A stretch of 64,000 bases of DNA from Desulfolithobacter dissulfuricans (GTDB taxonomy: Bacteria; Desulfobacterota; Desulfobulbia; Desulfobulbales; Desulfobulbaceae). Within the stretch, counting starts at the first letter, position 1. The number at the start of each line of letters is the position of its first letter. Position numbers and translations under genes: made by a program. The notes below the pieces were generated by a model. That model had not been told where the DNA came from. It saw only the letters and a program-made list of their open reading frames with translations, and did no database searches. The DNA lies in the NCBI RefSeq assembly GCF_025998535.1, contig NZ_AP024233.1, positions 3,000,001 through 3,064,000 of the forward strand. Direction: 5' to 3'. Below are positions 35,523-46,652 of the stretch, piece by piece.

Positions 35523-36119
35523 GCGGGACTTCCTCCATTGTCAGAAACACGATCAAAGTCCTGCCCCTTCGCTCCACGGGAGTTACCCCGCTTCAAAACT
35601 ACTATGAGCAGGTCCGACTCCCGGCCGGAACCGCACAGAGGGTTATGCATTCCCCTCCAGCGTTTGGACTCGGGCTATCTGCTGCCCTGCCCGTCCCGCC
35701 GGGTCTCCCAGGTTCCCTGGCGCTCCCTTGAGTACATGCCATCTCCAAACACCCCGGGCGGCCCAACGCAACGCTCCTGTTGTCTCATCGCGTCAATGAC
35801 TGGCTTCCCCATGACCTCGGAGGGTCGCCGCCGCCAAATGTGTAACGAGGCCGAATCGAGTTCACAGATGTTACGGCCTATACTCTATCTGACCTTACGG
35901 CCTTTTCCGACCCTGCTTGACGATTCGGGTTACCCCTACACGCCGGGTCGGCGATTTCGCGGTGAACAGGCAATTACCGCGGGTGGCATCGCAGCCACCA
36001 GGTTCGCCAGAGCTTCGCCTGGCACACGAGGTCGACACCGGTTTCAATGCCAAAGATTGATGGTAATCAGATTTTCTTTTAATGGCTAATATCTTTTCCG
36101 AAAGAAATCAGGGAGCTGT

Positions 36120-36587
36120 CTACTGCTGTTCTCCCTTCTGCTGCTGGCTGTTTTCATAGAGGGCGACAAAGTTGATCGGCTCCATGAGAAAGGGCATGAA
36201 CCCGCCATCCACGGCCAGCTGGCTGACTATCTGCCTGGTGAAGGGAAAGAGCATGAGCGGGCAGTCCACAGCCAGGACCCGCTCCAGATGCTCGGCAGGA
36301 ATATTTTTCATCAGGAAGACCCCGGCGTGTTCGATCTCGATCATGAACATGACCGTGTCATCATTGCCCTGATCCACGATCTTGGCGGTAATGGCAATGG
36401 ACATCTCCCAGTGGTCGTCATCGATCTTCTGGTTGTTGAGCTGCAGGTTAAACTCCACCTTGGGCTGCTGGTTCTTCATCAGGAAAATCCCGGGAGCATT
36501 GGGATTCTCAAAGGAGAGGTCCTTGATATACATCTTCTGCAGCCGGAATACCGGCATGGTCTGCTGGGCGTCGTTCTGATCTGTCAT
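36120..36587 (-). CDS. secB: Export chaperone SecB
   Basis: SecB keeps exported precursors unfolded and hands them to SecA. The 155-residue protein contains MYIKDLSFENPNAPGIF, the SecB beta-strand core, and ends with LFPFTRQIVSQLAVDGGF and MPFLMEPINFVALYEN, the SecA-binding region. Length is normal. It stands alone between the intron-bearing repeat and uvrA. About 230 bases between it and uvrA show no coding sequence. Confidence 0.95.
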   Translation of the reverse strand: MTDQNDAQQTMPVFRLQKMYIKDLSFENPNAPGIFLMKNQQPKVEFNLQLNNQKIDDDHWEMSIAITAKIVDQGNDDTVMFMIEIEHAGVFLMKNIPAEHLERVLAVDCPLMLFPFTRQIVSQLAVDGGFMPFLMEPINFVALYENSQQQKGEQQ

Positions 36588-36818
36588 AGTCTTTCCTTCC
36601 TGTGGTATTGGTTATGGAGCCGGGCGCACCATCGGCGCGGACACACGACGTACCAGATCCGGATCCGGTCCCGCCGGCCCGGCCCGGGCTGCGGCTCCTC
36701 GTTCACTTGTATTTAGCCGTATTTACGTGGTCACCATCCAGGTGCAGCAGACCGCGGACCGGTCCATGCTGGCCAGGTGAATATGTACCTCAATAGCGCC
36801 AAAGACGCAACCGCTGCC

Positions 36819-39649
36819 TCAGGACGCCAGCGTCTGTTTCAGAAACCGGCCGGTATAGGAAGCGGGACAGGCGGCCACCTCTTCGGGCGTGCCGGCGACC
36901 ACCAGCTCTCCGCCGCCATCCCCTCCTTCCGGGCCGATATCGACGATATAATCAGCGGTTTTGATCACATCGAGGTTATGCTCGATGACCACCACGGTGT
37001 TGCCGCTGTCCACCAGCCGGCCGAGAACGTGGAGCAGGTGCTGGATGTCGGCCGGATGCAGGCCGGTGGTGGGCTCGTCCAGGATATAGAGGGTCCGTCC
37101 GGTGGAGCGGCGACTGAGCTCCTTGGCCAGCTTGACCCGCTGCGCCTCTCCGCCCGACAGGGTCACCGACGACTGGCCGAGGGTGATATAACCCAGGCCC
37201 ACATCGAAAACCGTCTGGAGCCGGTTCTTGATCGGCGGGATATTCTGGAAAAAGTCCAGGGCTTCCTCCACGGTCATGGCCAGGATATCGGCGATGTTCT
37301 TGCCCCGGTAGCGTATCTCAAGGGTTTCCTGATTGTAGCGCCGGCCATGGCACCTCTCGCACGTCACATAGATATCCGGGAGAAAATGCATGGCAATGCG
37401 GATCACCCCGTCTCCCTCGCAGGTCTCGCATCGCCCTCCCTTGAGGTTGAAGCTGAAGCGGCCGGGCTTGTAGCCTCTGGCCCGGGATTCGGGCAGCCGG
37501 GCCAGCAGTTCCCGGATCGGCGAGAGAACCCCGGTATAGGTCGCCGGGTTGGAGCGGGGTGTCCGGCCAATGGGACTCTGGTCGATATCGATCACCTTGT
37601 CGATATGCTCAAGCCCGACCACCGTGCCGATTCCCGGTGTCTGGCGGCCGGTCTGGAAAAACTGGTGCGCCTGTCGGTACAGGGTCTCGATCACCAGCGA
37701 ACTCTTACCCGAACCCGACACCCCGGTGACACAGGTCATGACCCCGAGGGGAAAACGCACGGTCAGGTTTTTGAGATTGTTGACCGAGGCATTTTTGACG
37801 ATCAGGTTGTATTTTTTCGTCTTCCGGGCCTTCCTGCGTTTCGCGGGCACCGGAATTTCCAGCCGGCCGGAGAGATAGCCTCCGGTCAGGGATCTCTCAC
37901 AGTCCAGCAGTCCGGGAACCGGCCCGGAATAGATGATCTCGCCGCCGTGAACTCCGGCCCCGGGCCCGATATCGAGCACATGGTCGGCAGTGGCGATGGT
38001 ATCGGTATCATGCTCGACCACAATCACCGTGTTACCGAGATCACGCAGATCGAGCAGGGTCTTGATGAGCTTGTTGTTATCGCGCTGGTGCAGGCCGATG
38101 CTCGGCTCATCGAGGATATAGAGAACCCCGGCCAGCCGCGAGCCGATCTGGGAGGCCAGACGGATACGCTGGGCTTCGCCACCGGACAGAGTTCCGGCCT
38201 TGCGGTCCAGGGAGAGGTATCCCAGGCCGACCCCCTGGAGAAAGGAAAGCCGCTCCCGGACCTCCTTGAGGATGGGCCCGGCGATCATCTTTTCCCGCTG
38301 ACCGAACTCCAGCTTTTCCAACTCGCCGAGCAGCTGGTCGATGGGCATTCGGGTCAGGTCGATAATGGACCACGGTCCGATCCGGGTGGCCAGGGCTTCC
38401 GGCTTGAGCCGCGCCCCATGACACTTGGGACAGGGCTGCTCGTTCATGAAGCGGCTCACCTCTTCCCGGACCCGGGAGGATGTGGTCTCGCGAAACAGCC
38501 TGTCCATGCGCGGAATGATGCCCTCAAAGGGGATGTTGGAGACAAGATGCCGGCGGCCTCGGGTATGGACGAAATCGATCCTGGTCCGGCCGGTGCCGTA
38601 AAGGACTGCCTTGTGCACCTCCTCGGGCAATTTTTTAAACGGCGTGTCCGGGTCAAAGCCAAAATGATCGGCCAGGGCCTGGATCCAGTGGCTGGCATGG
38701 GTGGCCAGCTTGCGACGGTTCCAGGGTGCCACCGCCCCCGGGCCAGACTGAGATCCGGATCCGGGACCACCAGCTGCTCGTCGAAAAACTGCTTGACCCC
38801 AAGTCCGCCGCATTCAGGGCAGGCTCCCTGGGGATTGTTGAAGGAAAAAAGCTGGGTGGAAAGTTCGGGAACGGAAATACCGCAGTTGTGGCAGGCCGCG
38901 GACTCGCTGAACAACATCTCCTCGCCGGAGTCGGGGAACAGGACCAGCATGGTGCCCTCGGTGAGGCGCACCGCCGTGGTGACCGACTCCTCCAACCGCC
39001 GCCTTATCCCCTCCTTCAGAACCAGCCGGTCCACCACCACCTCGATGGAATGGTGTCTGTTCTTATCCAGATTGATGGGATCGGCCAGGGAGACGATCTC
39101 CCCGTCCACCCGGACCCGGACAAAACCATCCTTGCGCAGACGGGCAAGAAGCTGTTCATGCTGACCCTTGCGGCGGCTGACCAGTGGGGCCAGCAGAATC
39201 ACCTTGGTCCCCGCGGGCAGAGCCAGCAGAGACAGGACCATGTCCTCCACCGACTGGGAACGGATGGGCCGGTCACAGCGGGGGCAATGGGGCTGACCGG
39301 CGCGGGCAAAGAGCAGCCGCAGGTGGTCGTAGATCTCGGTCACCGTACCCACGGTGGAACGCGGGTTCTTGCTGGTGGTCTTCTGCTCGATGGAAACAGC
39401 CGGCGACAACCCCTCCAGCAGATCCACATCCGGCTTGTCCATCTGGCCGAGGAACTGCCGGGCATAGGTGGACAGCGATTCCACATACCGGCGCTGGCCC
39501 TCGGCATAGAGGGTATCAAAGGCCAGGGTGGACTTACCCGAACCGGACAGACCGGTGAAAACCACCAGCCGGTTCCGGGGCAGGTCCACCGAGATATTCT
39601 TCAGATTATGCATCCGTGCGCCGCGGATACGGATATATTTTGGTTCCAT
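36819..39649 (-). CDS. uvrA: Excinuclease ABC subunit A (frameshifted)
   Basis: UvrA is the DNA-damage sensor ATPase of nucleotide excision repair. The first half (from the ATG at 39649) has [19 protein letters not shown], the Q-loop region [13 protein letters not shown] and a CPRCDRP zinc finger. The second half has [37 protein letters not shown], a [12 protein letters not shown] zinc finger and [16 protein letters not shown]. The frame breaks in the C run 38735-38739 (G run on the coding strand). One added G joins DLSLARG to AVAPWNRRK, giving a normal 943-residue UvrA. No other damage is seen, so it is probably a sequencing error; an essential repair gene would not be expected to be dead. 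Confidence 0.93.
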
Positions 39650-39693
39650 GGGATTTCAGGGACAGAAAAACGGTCTTGCGGGTGGCCGGCCGG

Positions 39694-40110
39694 TCACGAG
39701 ACGCCGAACTGGTTATGGTCGATTTTCAGACACCGGTCCATGATTACGGTCAAACCTGCTTCCTCGGCCAGAGTCGCAGCCTCCTGGTTGACGACCCCCT
39801 GCTGCATCCAGACGGTGCGGGCCCCGATCTCGATGGCCTGTTCGACAATGGGGAACACGTCTTCGGGCCGGCGGAAGATGTCCACCAGGTCCACCTTGTC
39901 CGGGATCGACAGAAGGTCAGGGTAGCACCGCTGGCCAAGAATCTCCTCCTGGCCGGGATTCACCGGGATGATCCGGTATCCCGCCTGTTGCAGATAGAGG
40001 GCCACTCGATGGGAGGGTCGGGACGGTTTGGGTGAAAGGCCGACCACGGCGATGGTTTTCGTCTCTTTCAGGATACGGCGGATGGTCTCCACCGGAGCAA
40101 GCTGCATCAT
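39694..40110 (-). CDS. CoA-binding domain protein (YccU-like)
   Basis: From the ATG at 40110 this encodes 138 residues, a single Rossmann-like CoA-binding domain. It begins [19 protein letters not shown] and has [20 protein letters not shown] (nucleotide-binding start), [34 protein letters not shown] and [26 protein letters not shown]. The family is widespread; it resembles the CoA-binding part of succinyl-CoA synthetases but has no catalytic domain. Its role is unknown. It is divergent from glyQ. Confidence 0.88.
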   Translation of the reverse strand: MMQLAPVETIRRILKETKTIAVVGLSPKPSRPSHRVALYLQQAGYRIIPVNPGQEEILGQRCYPDLLSIPDKVDLVDIFRRPEDVFPIVEQAIEIGARTVWMQQGVVNQEAATLAEEAGLTVIMDRCLKIDHNQFGVS

Positions 40111-40288
40111 TGTCCGCACTCCAGAAAAAATAATTTGATATGCCGGCACGTTACAGAAAAACCGCGCCCACAGACGACAGCGACAGCGGCGGCCCGCAAA
40201 AAGGCGTTTACCGCCACACCCTGGTATGGTAGACTGTTATGTTACAGTACGTTTTCCCAATGCACACAGTCAAGCAGAGCATATTACC

Positions 40289-41191
40289 ATGTATTTCCAA
40301 GATATAATAGCCACACTCAACAGCTACTGGGCCTCCAGGGGATGTGTTGTCCTGCAGCCCTATGACATGGAAGTGGGCGCCGGCACCTTTCATCCGGCCA
40401 CCCTTCTCCGGGCCCTGGGACCGGAACCCTGGAACGCGGCCTATGTCCAGCCTTCCCGCCGCCCTACCGACGGTCGCTACGGGGAAAATCCCAACCGCCT
40501 GCAGCATTATTACCAATACCAGGTGGTCCTCAAGCCCTCACCCAAGGATGTCCAGGAGATGTATCTGGAAAGCCTCAAGCGGTTCGGCCTCAACCTGCTG
40601 GAGCATGATATCCGCTTCGTGGAAGACGACTGGGAGTCCCCTACTCTGGGAGCCTGGGGGCTGGGCTGGGAGGTCTGGCTCGACGGCATGGAGATCACCC
40701 AGTTCACCTATTTCCAGCAGGCCGGCTCCATTGACCTCAAGCCCATTACCGTGGAGCTGACCTATGGCCTGGAACGGATCGCCATGTACCTGCAGGAGGT
40801 GGACTCGGTCTATGATATCCAGTGGAACGAACAGGTTACCTATGGCCAGATCTTCCGCCAGGCGGAACGGGAATTTTCCGCTTTCAACTTCGAGGAGGCC
40901 AATGTCGAAGAGCTGATCCACGCCTTCAACACCTATGAGAGCGAGGCTCTCAAGCTGGTCGACAAAGGGCTTATCCTGCCGGCCTATGATTACTGCCTCA
41001 AATGTTCCCACACCTTCAACCTGCTCGACGCCCGCAAGGCGATTTCCGTCGCCGAACGAACCCGCTACATCGGTCGGATCCGCAACATTGCCCGACAGGT
41101 GGCCAGACGTTACGTGGAACAGCGGGAGGAAATGGGATATCCCCTTCTCCAAGACAGGGAAAAACAGGACCAGAAAAAAGCTACCGCCTGA
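40289..41191 (+). CDS. glyQ: Glycyl-tRNA synthetase alpha subunit
   Basis: GlyQ is the catalytic aminoacylation subunit of the tetrameric bacterial glycyl-tRNA synthetase. The 300-residue protein has [20 protein letters not shown], the class II motif 2 region [20 protein letters not shown], and [20 protein letters not shown] with [19 protein letters not shown]. The beta subunit gene glyS, which normally follows directly, is absent here; a tRNA-Sec gene follows instead. I start at the ATG at 40289; the ribosome-binding site is weak. Confidence 0.95.
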   Translation: MYFQDIIATLNSYWASRGCVVLQPYDMEVGAGTFHPATLLRALGPEPWNAAYVQPSRRPTDGRYGENPNRLQHYYQYQVVLKPSPKDVQEMYLESLKRFGLNLLEHDIRFVEDDWESPTLGAWGLGWEVWLDGMEITQFTYFQQAGSIDLKPITVELTYGLERIAMYLQEVDSVYDIQWNEQVTYGQIFRQAEREFSAFNFEEANVEELIHAFNTYESEALKLVDKGLILPAYDYCLKCSHTFNLLDARKAISVAERTRYIGRIRNIARQVARRYVEQREEMGYPLLQDREKQDQKKATA

Positions 41192-41230
41192 ACAGGACAG
41201 AGCCGGACAAACGCCTCAATAAAATAAAAA

Positions 41231-41328
41231 TGGCGGAAGTGCATGGGAATCGAACCCACCTGCCAGGCTGTTCACCCGGCACACCGGATTTGAAGTCCGG
41301 GAGGGCCACCAGCGCCCTTTCCACTTCC
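41231..41328 (-). tRNA. selC: Selenocysteine tRNA (UCA)
   Basis: This 98-base tRNA has the long acceptor arm and long variable arm of tRNA-Sec, an anticodon loop CTTCAAA carrying TCA, the T loop TTCGATT and encoded CCA. It reads UGA as selenocysteine. A TATAAT-like box lies at 41375-41380 on the minus strand, upstream. The frameshifted yedF in this window is a family tied to selenium use. No obvious UGA-interrupted selenoprotein gene is seen here. Confidence 0.95.
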
Positions 41329-41459
41329 ACCTGGCACTGACTTTAATAACTATTGACCTGAAAAACAACTTTTTATTATACTCACACCCTGTAAAAAGGG
41401 TACCTTGCAACACATCAACCACCAACCAGGAGAGGACGGCCAACGTCCCGCCAGTTTTC

Positions 41460-41777
41460 ATGCAGTGTGATCAGCTGATTCGTCTTATCAAAGGATGGTA
41501 TCTTCACGTCAGAGAAGAGACCATGGCTCCTGCCCGCATGATGCAGTTCGTCGACAAACACGTCAAGGAGTGCGACGTCTGTCGATTCGACCCGGACCTG
41601 CACCATGAGATCGAGAAAATCCGTGAATTCGTGGTCCCGGAATCAAAGATTCCCAAGGCTATCCGGGTGCAGCAGGAGGCTCCGACCATGGAAATTTCTC
41701 CGGAAGAGGACCATGAAGTCACCGACGACACACCTGCTGTGGCCAGCAACCAGACCGATCCGGACAAAGCCGCCTGA
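41460..41777 (+). CDS. Conserved-looking small hypothetical protein
   Basis: The 105-residue soluble protein begins MQCDQLIRLIKGWYLHVREE. A helical N-terminal half (about 1-65) carries a CDVC-type pair (HVKECDVCRFD, about residues 34-43) and one earlier Cys, followed by an acidic, probably disordered tail (PEEDHEVTDDT). I do not recognise it. The cysteines could bind a metal ion, as the HxxxCxxC spacing resembles anti-sigma zinc-finger sites, but this is only a pattern. It has GGAGA-like sequence upstream and ends at a terminator-like hairpin before the MFS gene. Confidence 0.65.
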   Translation: MQCDQLIRLIKGWYLHVREETMAPARMMQFVDKHVKECDVCRFDPDLHHEIEKIREFVVPESKIPKAIRVQQEAPTMEISPEEDHEVTDDTPAVASNQTDPDKAA

Positions 41778-41778
41778 A

Positions 41779-41819
41779 CAGACCTGCACCGGTCTGCCTG
41801 TTTTTTGTTTTTTGTTTTT
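41779..41819 (+). terminator. Probable Rho-independent terminator
   Basis: A six-base-pair stem (CAGACC with GGTCTG, loop TGCACC) is followed by CCTG and then a long TTTTTTGTTTTTTG tract, directly after the stop codon of the small hypothetical gene. Confidence 0.6.
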
Positions 41820-41919
41820 TGTTTTTCTGCCAAAGGTTCTCTAATTTGCCTTGTTGCCGCCCTGTTGCCCGCATCCTTTTGTTTCTCCCGTCAGCCTCCG
41901 GTTGTGCCGCTCTCCTCTG

Positions 41920-43104
41920 ATGCAGCAAAAAAGCGTCTCCTCCCTGGTTTCCCTGCTGCTGCTTACCGGAATATTTTACCTGAACTTCTGTTCGCGCATC
42001 ATCCTCGCCCCCCTGCTGCCCCAGCTTGAGCAGGACCTGCATCTTTCCCACGGGGCCGCTGGCGCGTTCTTCCTGATCATGAGCTGCGGCTACTTTCTCT
42101 CCCTGCTGGGCTCAGGCTTTGTCTCGTCCAGGCTGAACCACAAGGTCACGATCATCACCAGCATGGTGGCCGTCTCTGTTTCCCTGGCCCTGGTCGGCAT
42201 GGCCACGGACCTGCTGCTGACCAGGGTCGGTTTTTTTCTCCTGGGCCTGGCGGCTGGACTCTACCTGCCCTCGGCCATCGCCACCATATCGGACCTGTTC
42301 CGGGCCGACCGCTGGGGACGGGCCTTTGGCCTGCACGAACTGGCTCCCAACCTGGCCTTTCTCACCGCCCCGCTGATCACCGCCTGGCTCCTGCCGCTGA
42401 TCACCTGGCACCAGATTCTCTATATCCTGACCACAACCGGCCTGCTGATGGCCCTGATCTACGCAATTCTTGGCCGGGGCAGCCATCTGCACGGGGCACC
42501 GCCGGAACTAAACCGCTGCCGCTCCCTTATGGGACAGAGGGATTTCTGGATTCTGGTACTCCTGTTCGCCATGGGAATCACCGGCACCATCGGAGTCTAC
42601 TCCATCCTGCCCACCTTTCTGGTCAGTGAACACGGCATGACCAAGTACCAGGCCAGCATGCTGGTGGGGCTGTCGCGGATCACCACCCTGGTTACGGCCC
42701 TTCTGGGCGGCATCCTGGCGGATCGATTCGGCAACCGGAGAACCATGGCCTCGGTCCTCCTCCTCACCGGGACCACCACGGCCTGTCTCGGGCTTTCGGC
42801 CACCGCTCTGGTTTCTCTCTGGGTCTGGCTGCAGCCGGTGCTGGCCGTCTGCTTCTTTCCACCGGCCTTTGCCATGCTCTCCCGGATCGGCTCGGCAGAA
42901 ACCAGGAACGTGGTCATCTCCCTGGCCATTCCCCTGTCCTTTGTCCTGGGTGGCGGGCTGATTCCGGCGGCCATCGGTCGGCTGGCAGATTATGGTCATT
43001 TCCACCTGGCCCTGACCCTGACCGGGGTCTTTATTGCCAGCGGCTCGCTGATTGTCCGGTTCCTTGCCGCTGAAAAAAATCAGCAGGTCCCGGCTCCTGG
43101 CTGA
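41920..43104 (+). CDS. MFS transporter
   Basis: From the ATG at 41920 this encodes 394 residues with about twelve hydrophobic segments, a major facilitator superfamily pattern. Motif A-like sequence GSGFVSSRLNHKV lies between segments 2 and 3 and GGILADRFGNRRTM in the second half. IIMS-like FFLIMSCGYFLS and PSAIATISDLFRADRWG are also typical. It lacks a recognisable substrate signature. I chose the ATG because the upstream extension (from a TTG at 41851) is Cys/Pro-rich and untypical. It precedes the DUF748 gene by about 70 bases. Confidence 0.85.
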   Translation: MQQKSVSSLVSLLLLTGIFYLNFCSRIILAPLLPQLEQDLHLSHGAAGAFFLIMSCGYFLSLLGSGFVSSRLNHKVTIITSMVAVSVSLALVGMATDLLLTRVGFFLLGLAAGLYLPSAIATISDLFRADRWGRAFGLHELAPNLAFLTAPLITAWLLPLITWHQILYILTTTGLLMALIYAILGRGSHLHGAPPELNRCRSLMGQRDFWILVLLFAMGITGTIGVYSILPTFLVSEHGMTKYQASMLVGLSRITTLVTALLGGILADRFGNRRTMASVLLLTGTTTACLGLSATALVSLWVWLQPVLAVCFFPPAFAMLSRIGSAETRNVVISLAIPLSFVLGGGLIPAAIGRLADYGHFHLALTLTGVFIASGSLIVRFLAAEKNQQVPAPG

Positions 43105-43175
43105 GCAGGAGACTGCAGATCCACGTCGTCTACCCGCTGCCAGAGGCAGCAAGAGCTGTAACGTCCAAGAATTCC

Positions 43176-46100
43176 ATGGAAACGAAAAACGAATCCAGGC
43201 AATCCGGTTCCGGAAAAAAATGGTGGCTTCCTGTCGGAGCAATGCTGGCCGCCCTCATCGGTGGCCTGATATTCTTCACTCCGCTTATCCTGCGCGTCGG
43301 CCTTGAGAAATGGCTGCTGGCCAACGGTGCCGACCAGGTACGAATCAGCGGTGTACGGCTCAATCCTCTGGCCGGCTCACTCTCCATCCGGGGTGTCGAA
43401 ATTGTCCGGGACTCCAAAAAGGTGGTGCGGGACAGTGAAACCACCCTGGAGATAGAACTCGTTGGCCTGTTCCGGAAAAAGGCTATCCTCCGGAGGGCCA
43501 CCCTGCGCGGCGTCGCAGTGGACCTGGAACAGCGTGCGGACGGTTCCTGGTGCTATGGTTTCTTCACCCCGCCGTCATCCGCAGAGGAAAAGCCACCGGA
43601 ACCGGAACAGCAAAGCTTCTCGCCCTGGATCCTGGGTGCTGAAGAAATACTCGTCTCCGACAGCCAGGTCCACCTGAAGATCCCCGATCTTGAGCTGACC
43701 CTGAAGGTGGACAGCCTGCGTCTTTCCGAGCTGAGCACAGCCACCGGTGCCCAACCGGCAAAGCTTGTCTTTTCCGGCTCGATCAACGGGGCCCCGGTAT
43801 CCCTGGACTTGGACAGCCTCCACCTCCTGCGCCATCCATCTCTGAGCGGAACTGTGGATATCCGTGGATTTCAGCTGACCTGGCTGGCCGATTTTCTCAA
43901 ACCTTATCTCGGGCCCTTTACCGGTGCCGCCACGGTCAACGGTGTGGTCCGCCTCTCCCTCGGGCCGGATACGGATCTGGATGTGGCCTACGATGGTCAT
44001 ATCACTCTCGAGCAGGGGGACCTGGGCGGAGATTCCTGGGGAGTCCGGGGGAAGAAGGTCAGCTATTCCGGCAAAGCCCGGTTTCAGATGCCCCCCCGCG
44101 GAGCCATGGTGGTCGACGTGAATGGCCGTCTTGAAGGAAACGAGGTGGCGGTGACCGTACCGAAGGCCGACCTGCAAATCAAACAGCAACACCTCGTGGT
44201 CAACGGACCGGTCCAGGTCCATATCGGCGACGAGGTCCGGGTGGACTCCGGTGCTACCGTATCTGCCGGCAAAACCGACCTGACCCTGTCCATCCTCGCC
44301 ATCGGCGATACGGCTCTCTCCTGGGAGGGCAAGGCATCCTACAACTCGGGCACCGCCACCCGCAACCAGCAGGTCAGCTTCAACGGTGCCCTCCTGGTCA
44401 ACGATCCCGCCTTTGCCCTCGACACCCGGACCGTGGCCCTGCATACCGAAGGAAAAAAAATCTCCTGGCAGGGGAAAGGAAGGTACACCTCGCCTCTGGC
44501 CGGCAAGGCCGAACATACCGTTGCCCTGGACGGGACGCTTGGAGGCGCTGGCTTGCGGTTCGCCATGCCCGGACAGCTCGATCTCTCCCAGGAAGAGCTG
44601 CAACTGGCCGGCAAAACCTCGGTACGCTTCGGTGACCAGGCCACGGTCCAGGTCGATGGCGAACTTGCCTTGAGGGGGGGCAGACAACGCATCCTCTCCC
44701 TGGTCAACGGCTCCCAGAACGATCTCAGCTGGAACGGTACGGCCTGCTGGGAGCAAAACGATCAGCAGCAGGCCGTACTCCTCGACGGCACCCTGCAGGG
44801 TGCCGGTCTCCAGGCACTGCTCGTGCCCCAAAAACGGCAACTCTTAATCGATGACCTGAAGCTCTCAACCAGGGCCTTTGATCTACGGCTTGCCGAAGGT
44901 GTCGAACTGCATGGCAATGGAGACCTGGAAGCGCAGCAACTGGTCTTCGGGGACTCGGAAACCGGACATTACCTGCTCAAAAGCCGAGAGCTGACAATCA
45001 GCGGACTGGAGGCCCCCGGGAAAGGTCCGGTAACGATCACCGGGGCCGGCCTGCTTGGCCTGGAAATCGACGGCGGGCCGGACAGAGGACTGCACCTGAG
45101 CCTGCCCTCTCTTCGCCTGAACCGGATGGAGAGCCAGAATCTACATGATTTCACCATCGACTCCCTGATCTCTGACCCGGTGACAATCACCAACACGCGG
45201 GATGGCAGCAACCAGGGAGGAATCGGTGGTCTCGAGGCCAGCAACATCCAGGCCGACACCACGGGTGAGGTCCACCTTGATCACCTCCTGGTCCAAAATG
45301 TCCATCTCTTTCCCCAGGACGAGGACACCGAGGCCCTGCATCTTGGCTCCATCACGGTCAACAAACCGGCCTGGTCGATGAAAAACGGCCTCTCGGCCGA
45401 AGAGATCGTTCTCAACGATCTCTTCATGGACCTGAAGATCGACGAGAAGGGCTCGCTCAACCTGAGCCAGGCCGTGCGGGAACTGACCGGCAGCCAGGTT
45501 CCGGTCGCCGTGGAGTGTGTCGAAGACAGACGGAATCCAGGTACAAAGCCTGCCGAGGGAGCTGACAGAGAAAAGGAACCGGCCAGGGGCTACGCCGGGC
45601 CGCCCCTGCGCCTGGAACGCATTCATCTGGAAGGGGAAAACCGCATCCTCTTTGTCGATCACCGGGCTGCCACCGACTATACCCGCAACCATCCCTTCAC
45701 CATGGAGCTGGTTCCGACCAGGGCCCTGGTGGAACATATCGATTCCCTGGATCCCGAGACCCCGGCCAGCTACAGCCTGGAGGCGGTGATCGACAAGTTC
45801 TCCTACCTCTCGGTCGAAGGGACCGCCCGGCTATTCGGACCGACCTTGGTCCTGGAACAGGAGGCTCAGATCAAGAACTATCCCCTGGTCAACCTGTCGC
45901 CCTATGCAGCCGATGCCATAGGCGTGGAATTCACCCAGGGCCAGCTGGAACTGCAAGCCAAAATTCACATTGCCGACAACACCATCGACGCCGACAACAA
46001 CTTTTTGTTCAAAAAAGTCGATGTTCAGACAGTGGCCAAGGAAAAGGCCAAGGCCCTGCCCTTTGATCTGGACTACGCCCTGGCCATCCTCAGGGACAGC

Positions 46101-46633
46101 AATGGCAATATTGAACTCAAGGTGCCCGTCTCCGGACCGCTCGACAAACTGGACGTGGGGCTTTCGGGTCTACTGATCACAGCCATGAACAAGGCGGTGG
46201 TCACCGGGGCCTCCTCCTACCTTATCTATGCCCTGGGTCCCTATGCCGCCCTGGCCTATCTGGGCGCCAAGGTGGGTAACGAGATACTCAAGACCCGGCT
46301 GGCGCCGGTGGAATTCACGCCGGGCAGTGATGTCTTGAGCGAAAAACAGACCGACTATCTCGACCGGGTGGCCAAAATCCTCCGGGAGCGGCCCAAGCTG
46401 GAGCTTCAGCTCTGTCCGAAGCTGGCCCGGGACGACCTCCCCCCGACACCAAGGTCGACGAGCTCAGTTCCGAGGCAAAAGAGCGTCTCCTGGACCTTGG
46501 CGAGAGGCGGGCCATCGCGGTCCGGGATTTCCTCACCGGAAACCACGGTATCGATCCCAAACGGCTGCTCATCTGTTCATCGGCCCTTGATACCGGCAAC
46601 GGGGGCAAGCCGCGGGTCGACCTGCAGCTCTGA
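43176..46633 (+). CDS. Giant AsmA-like DUF748 protein (frameshifted near its end)
   Basis: The protein has one N-terminal membrane segment (about residues 18-45, VGAMLAALIGGLIFFTPLIL) and a very long beta-strand-rich periplasmic region of the DUF748/AsmA-like type. The C-terminus contains FTPGSDVLSEKQTDYLDRVA, an OmpA-like end domain common to DUF748 proteins. Such bridge-like proteins are thought to carry lipids between membranes. A C6 run at 46439-46444 seems to lack one C: adding it continues the frame as PDTKVDELSSEAKERLLDLG to GGKPRVDLQL and a stop at 46631. The restored length is 1152 residues. As written, translation runs on to 47210 through unrelated sequence overlapping amrS. Confidence 0.85.
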
Positions 46634-46652
46634 CCGCCACCGGGTCGACCGC

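Larger units (their letters stand above)
34002..36027 (-). mobile_element. Group II intron (2026 bp) encoding a reverse transcriptase/maturase
   Basis: Comparison with the other two repeat copies fixes the insertion site exactly. On the minus strand the intron begins GTGTGCC (36027 side), the GUGYG consensus for group II introns, and ends CTCTAC (34002 side), fitting the AY rule. Domain V is visible at about 34105-34137 (GAGCCGGATGCGG...CCGCACGTCCGGTTC), followed by a domain VI-like segment. About 500 bases upstream of the reverse transcriptase gene supply domain I. The element therefore looks complete and may be mobile. Class cannot be assigned with confidence. Confidence 0.92.
33874..36069. 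repeat. 170-bp palindromic element, family A, copy 3, split by a group II intron
   Basis: The left part (33874-34001) and the right part (36028-36069) together make a full copy bounded by TGATTACCA and TGGTAATCA. The left arm GGTGTCGGCCTCACTTGTTG pairs with the interrupted right arm. The flanks share TTTTCTTTT (33864-33872 and 36072-36080), 9 of 12 positions when aligned as 12-bp direct repeats. The intron sits between ACAAGT and GAGGTCGACACC. Confidence 0.88.

Noticed and set aside
34188-36089. 633-residue open frame on the plus strand
   Set aside because: It is antisense to the intron reverse transcriptase and crosses intron RNA domains; no homology is seen.
36777-39164. 795-residue open frame on the plus strand
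   Set aside because: It lies opposite uvrA, has low-complexity His/Gly/Gln-rich content and no protein family features; it is a by-product of high GC content.
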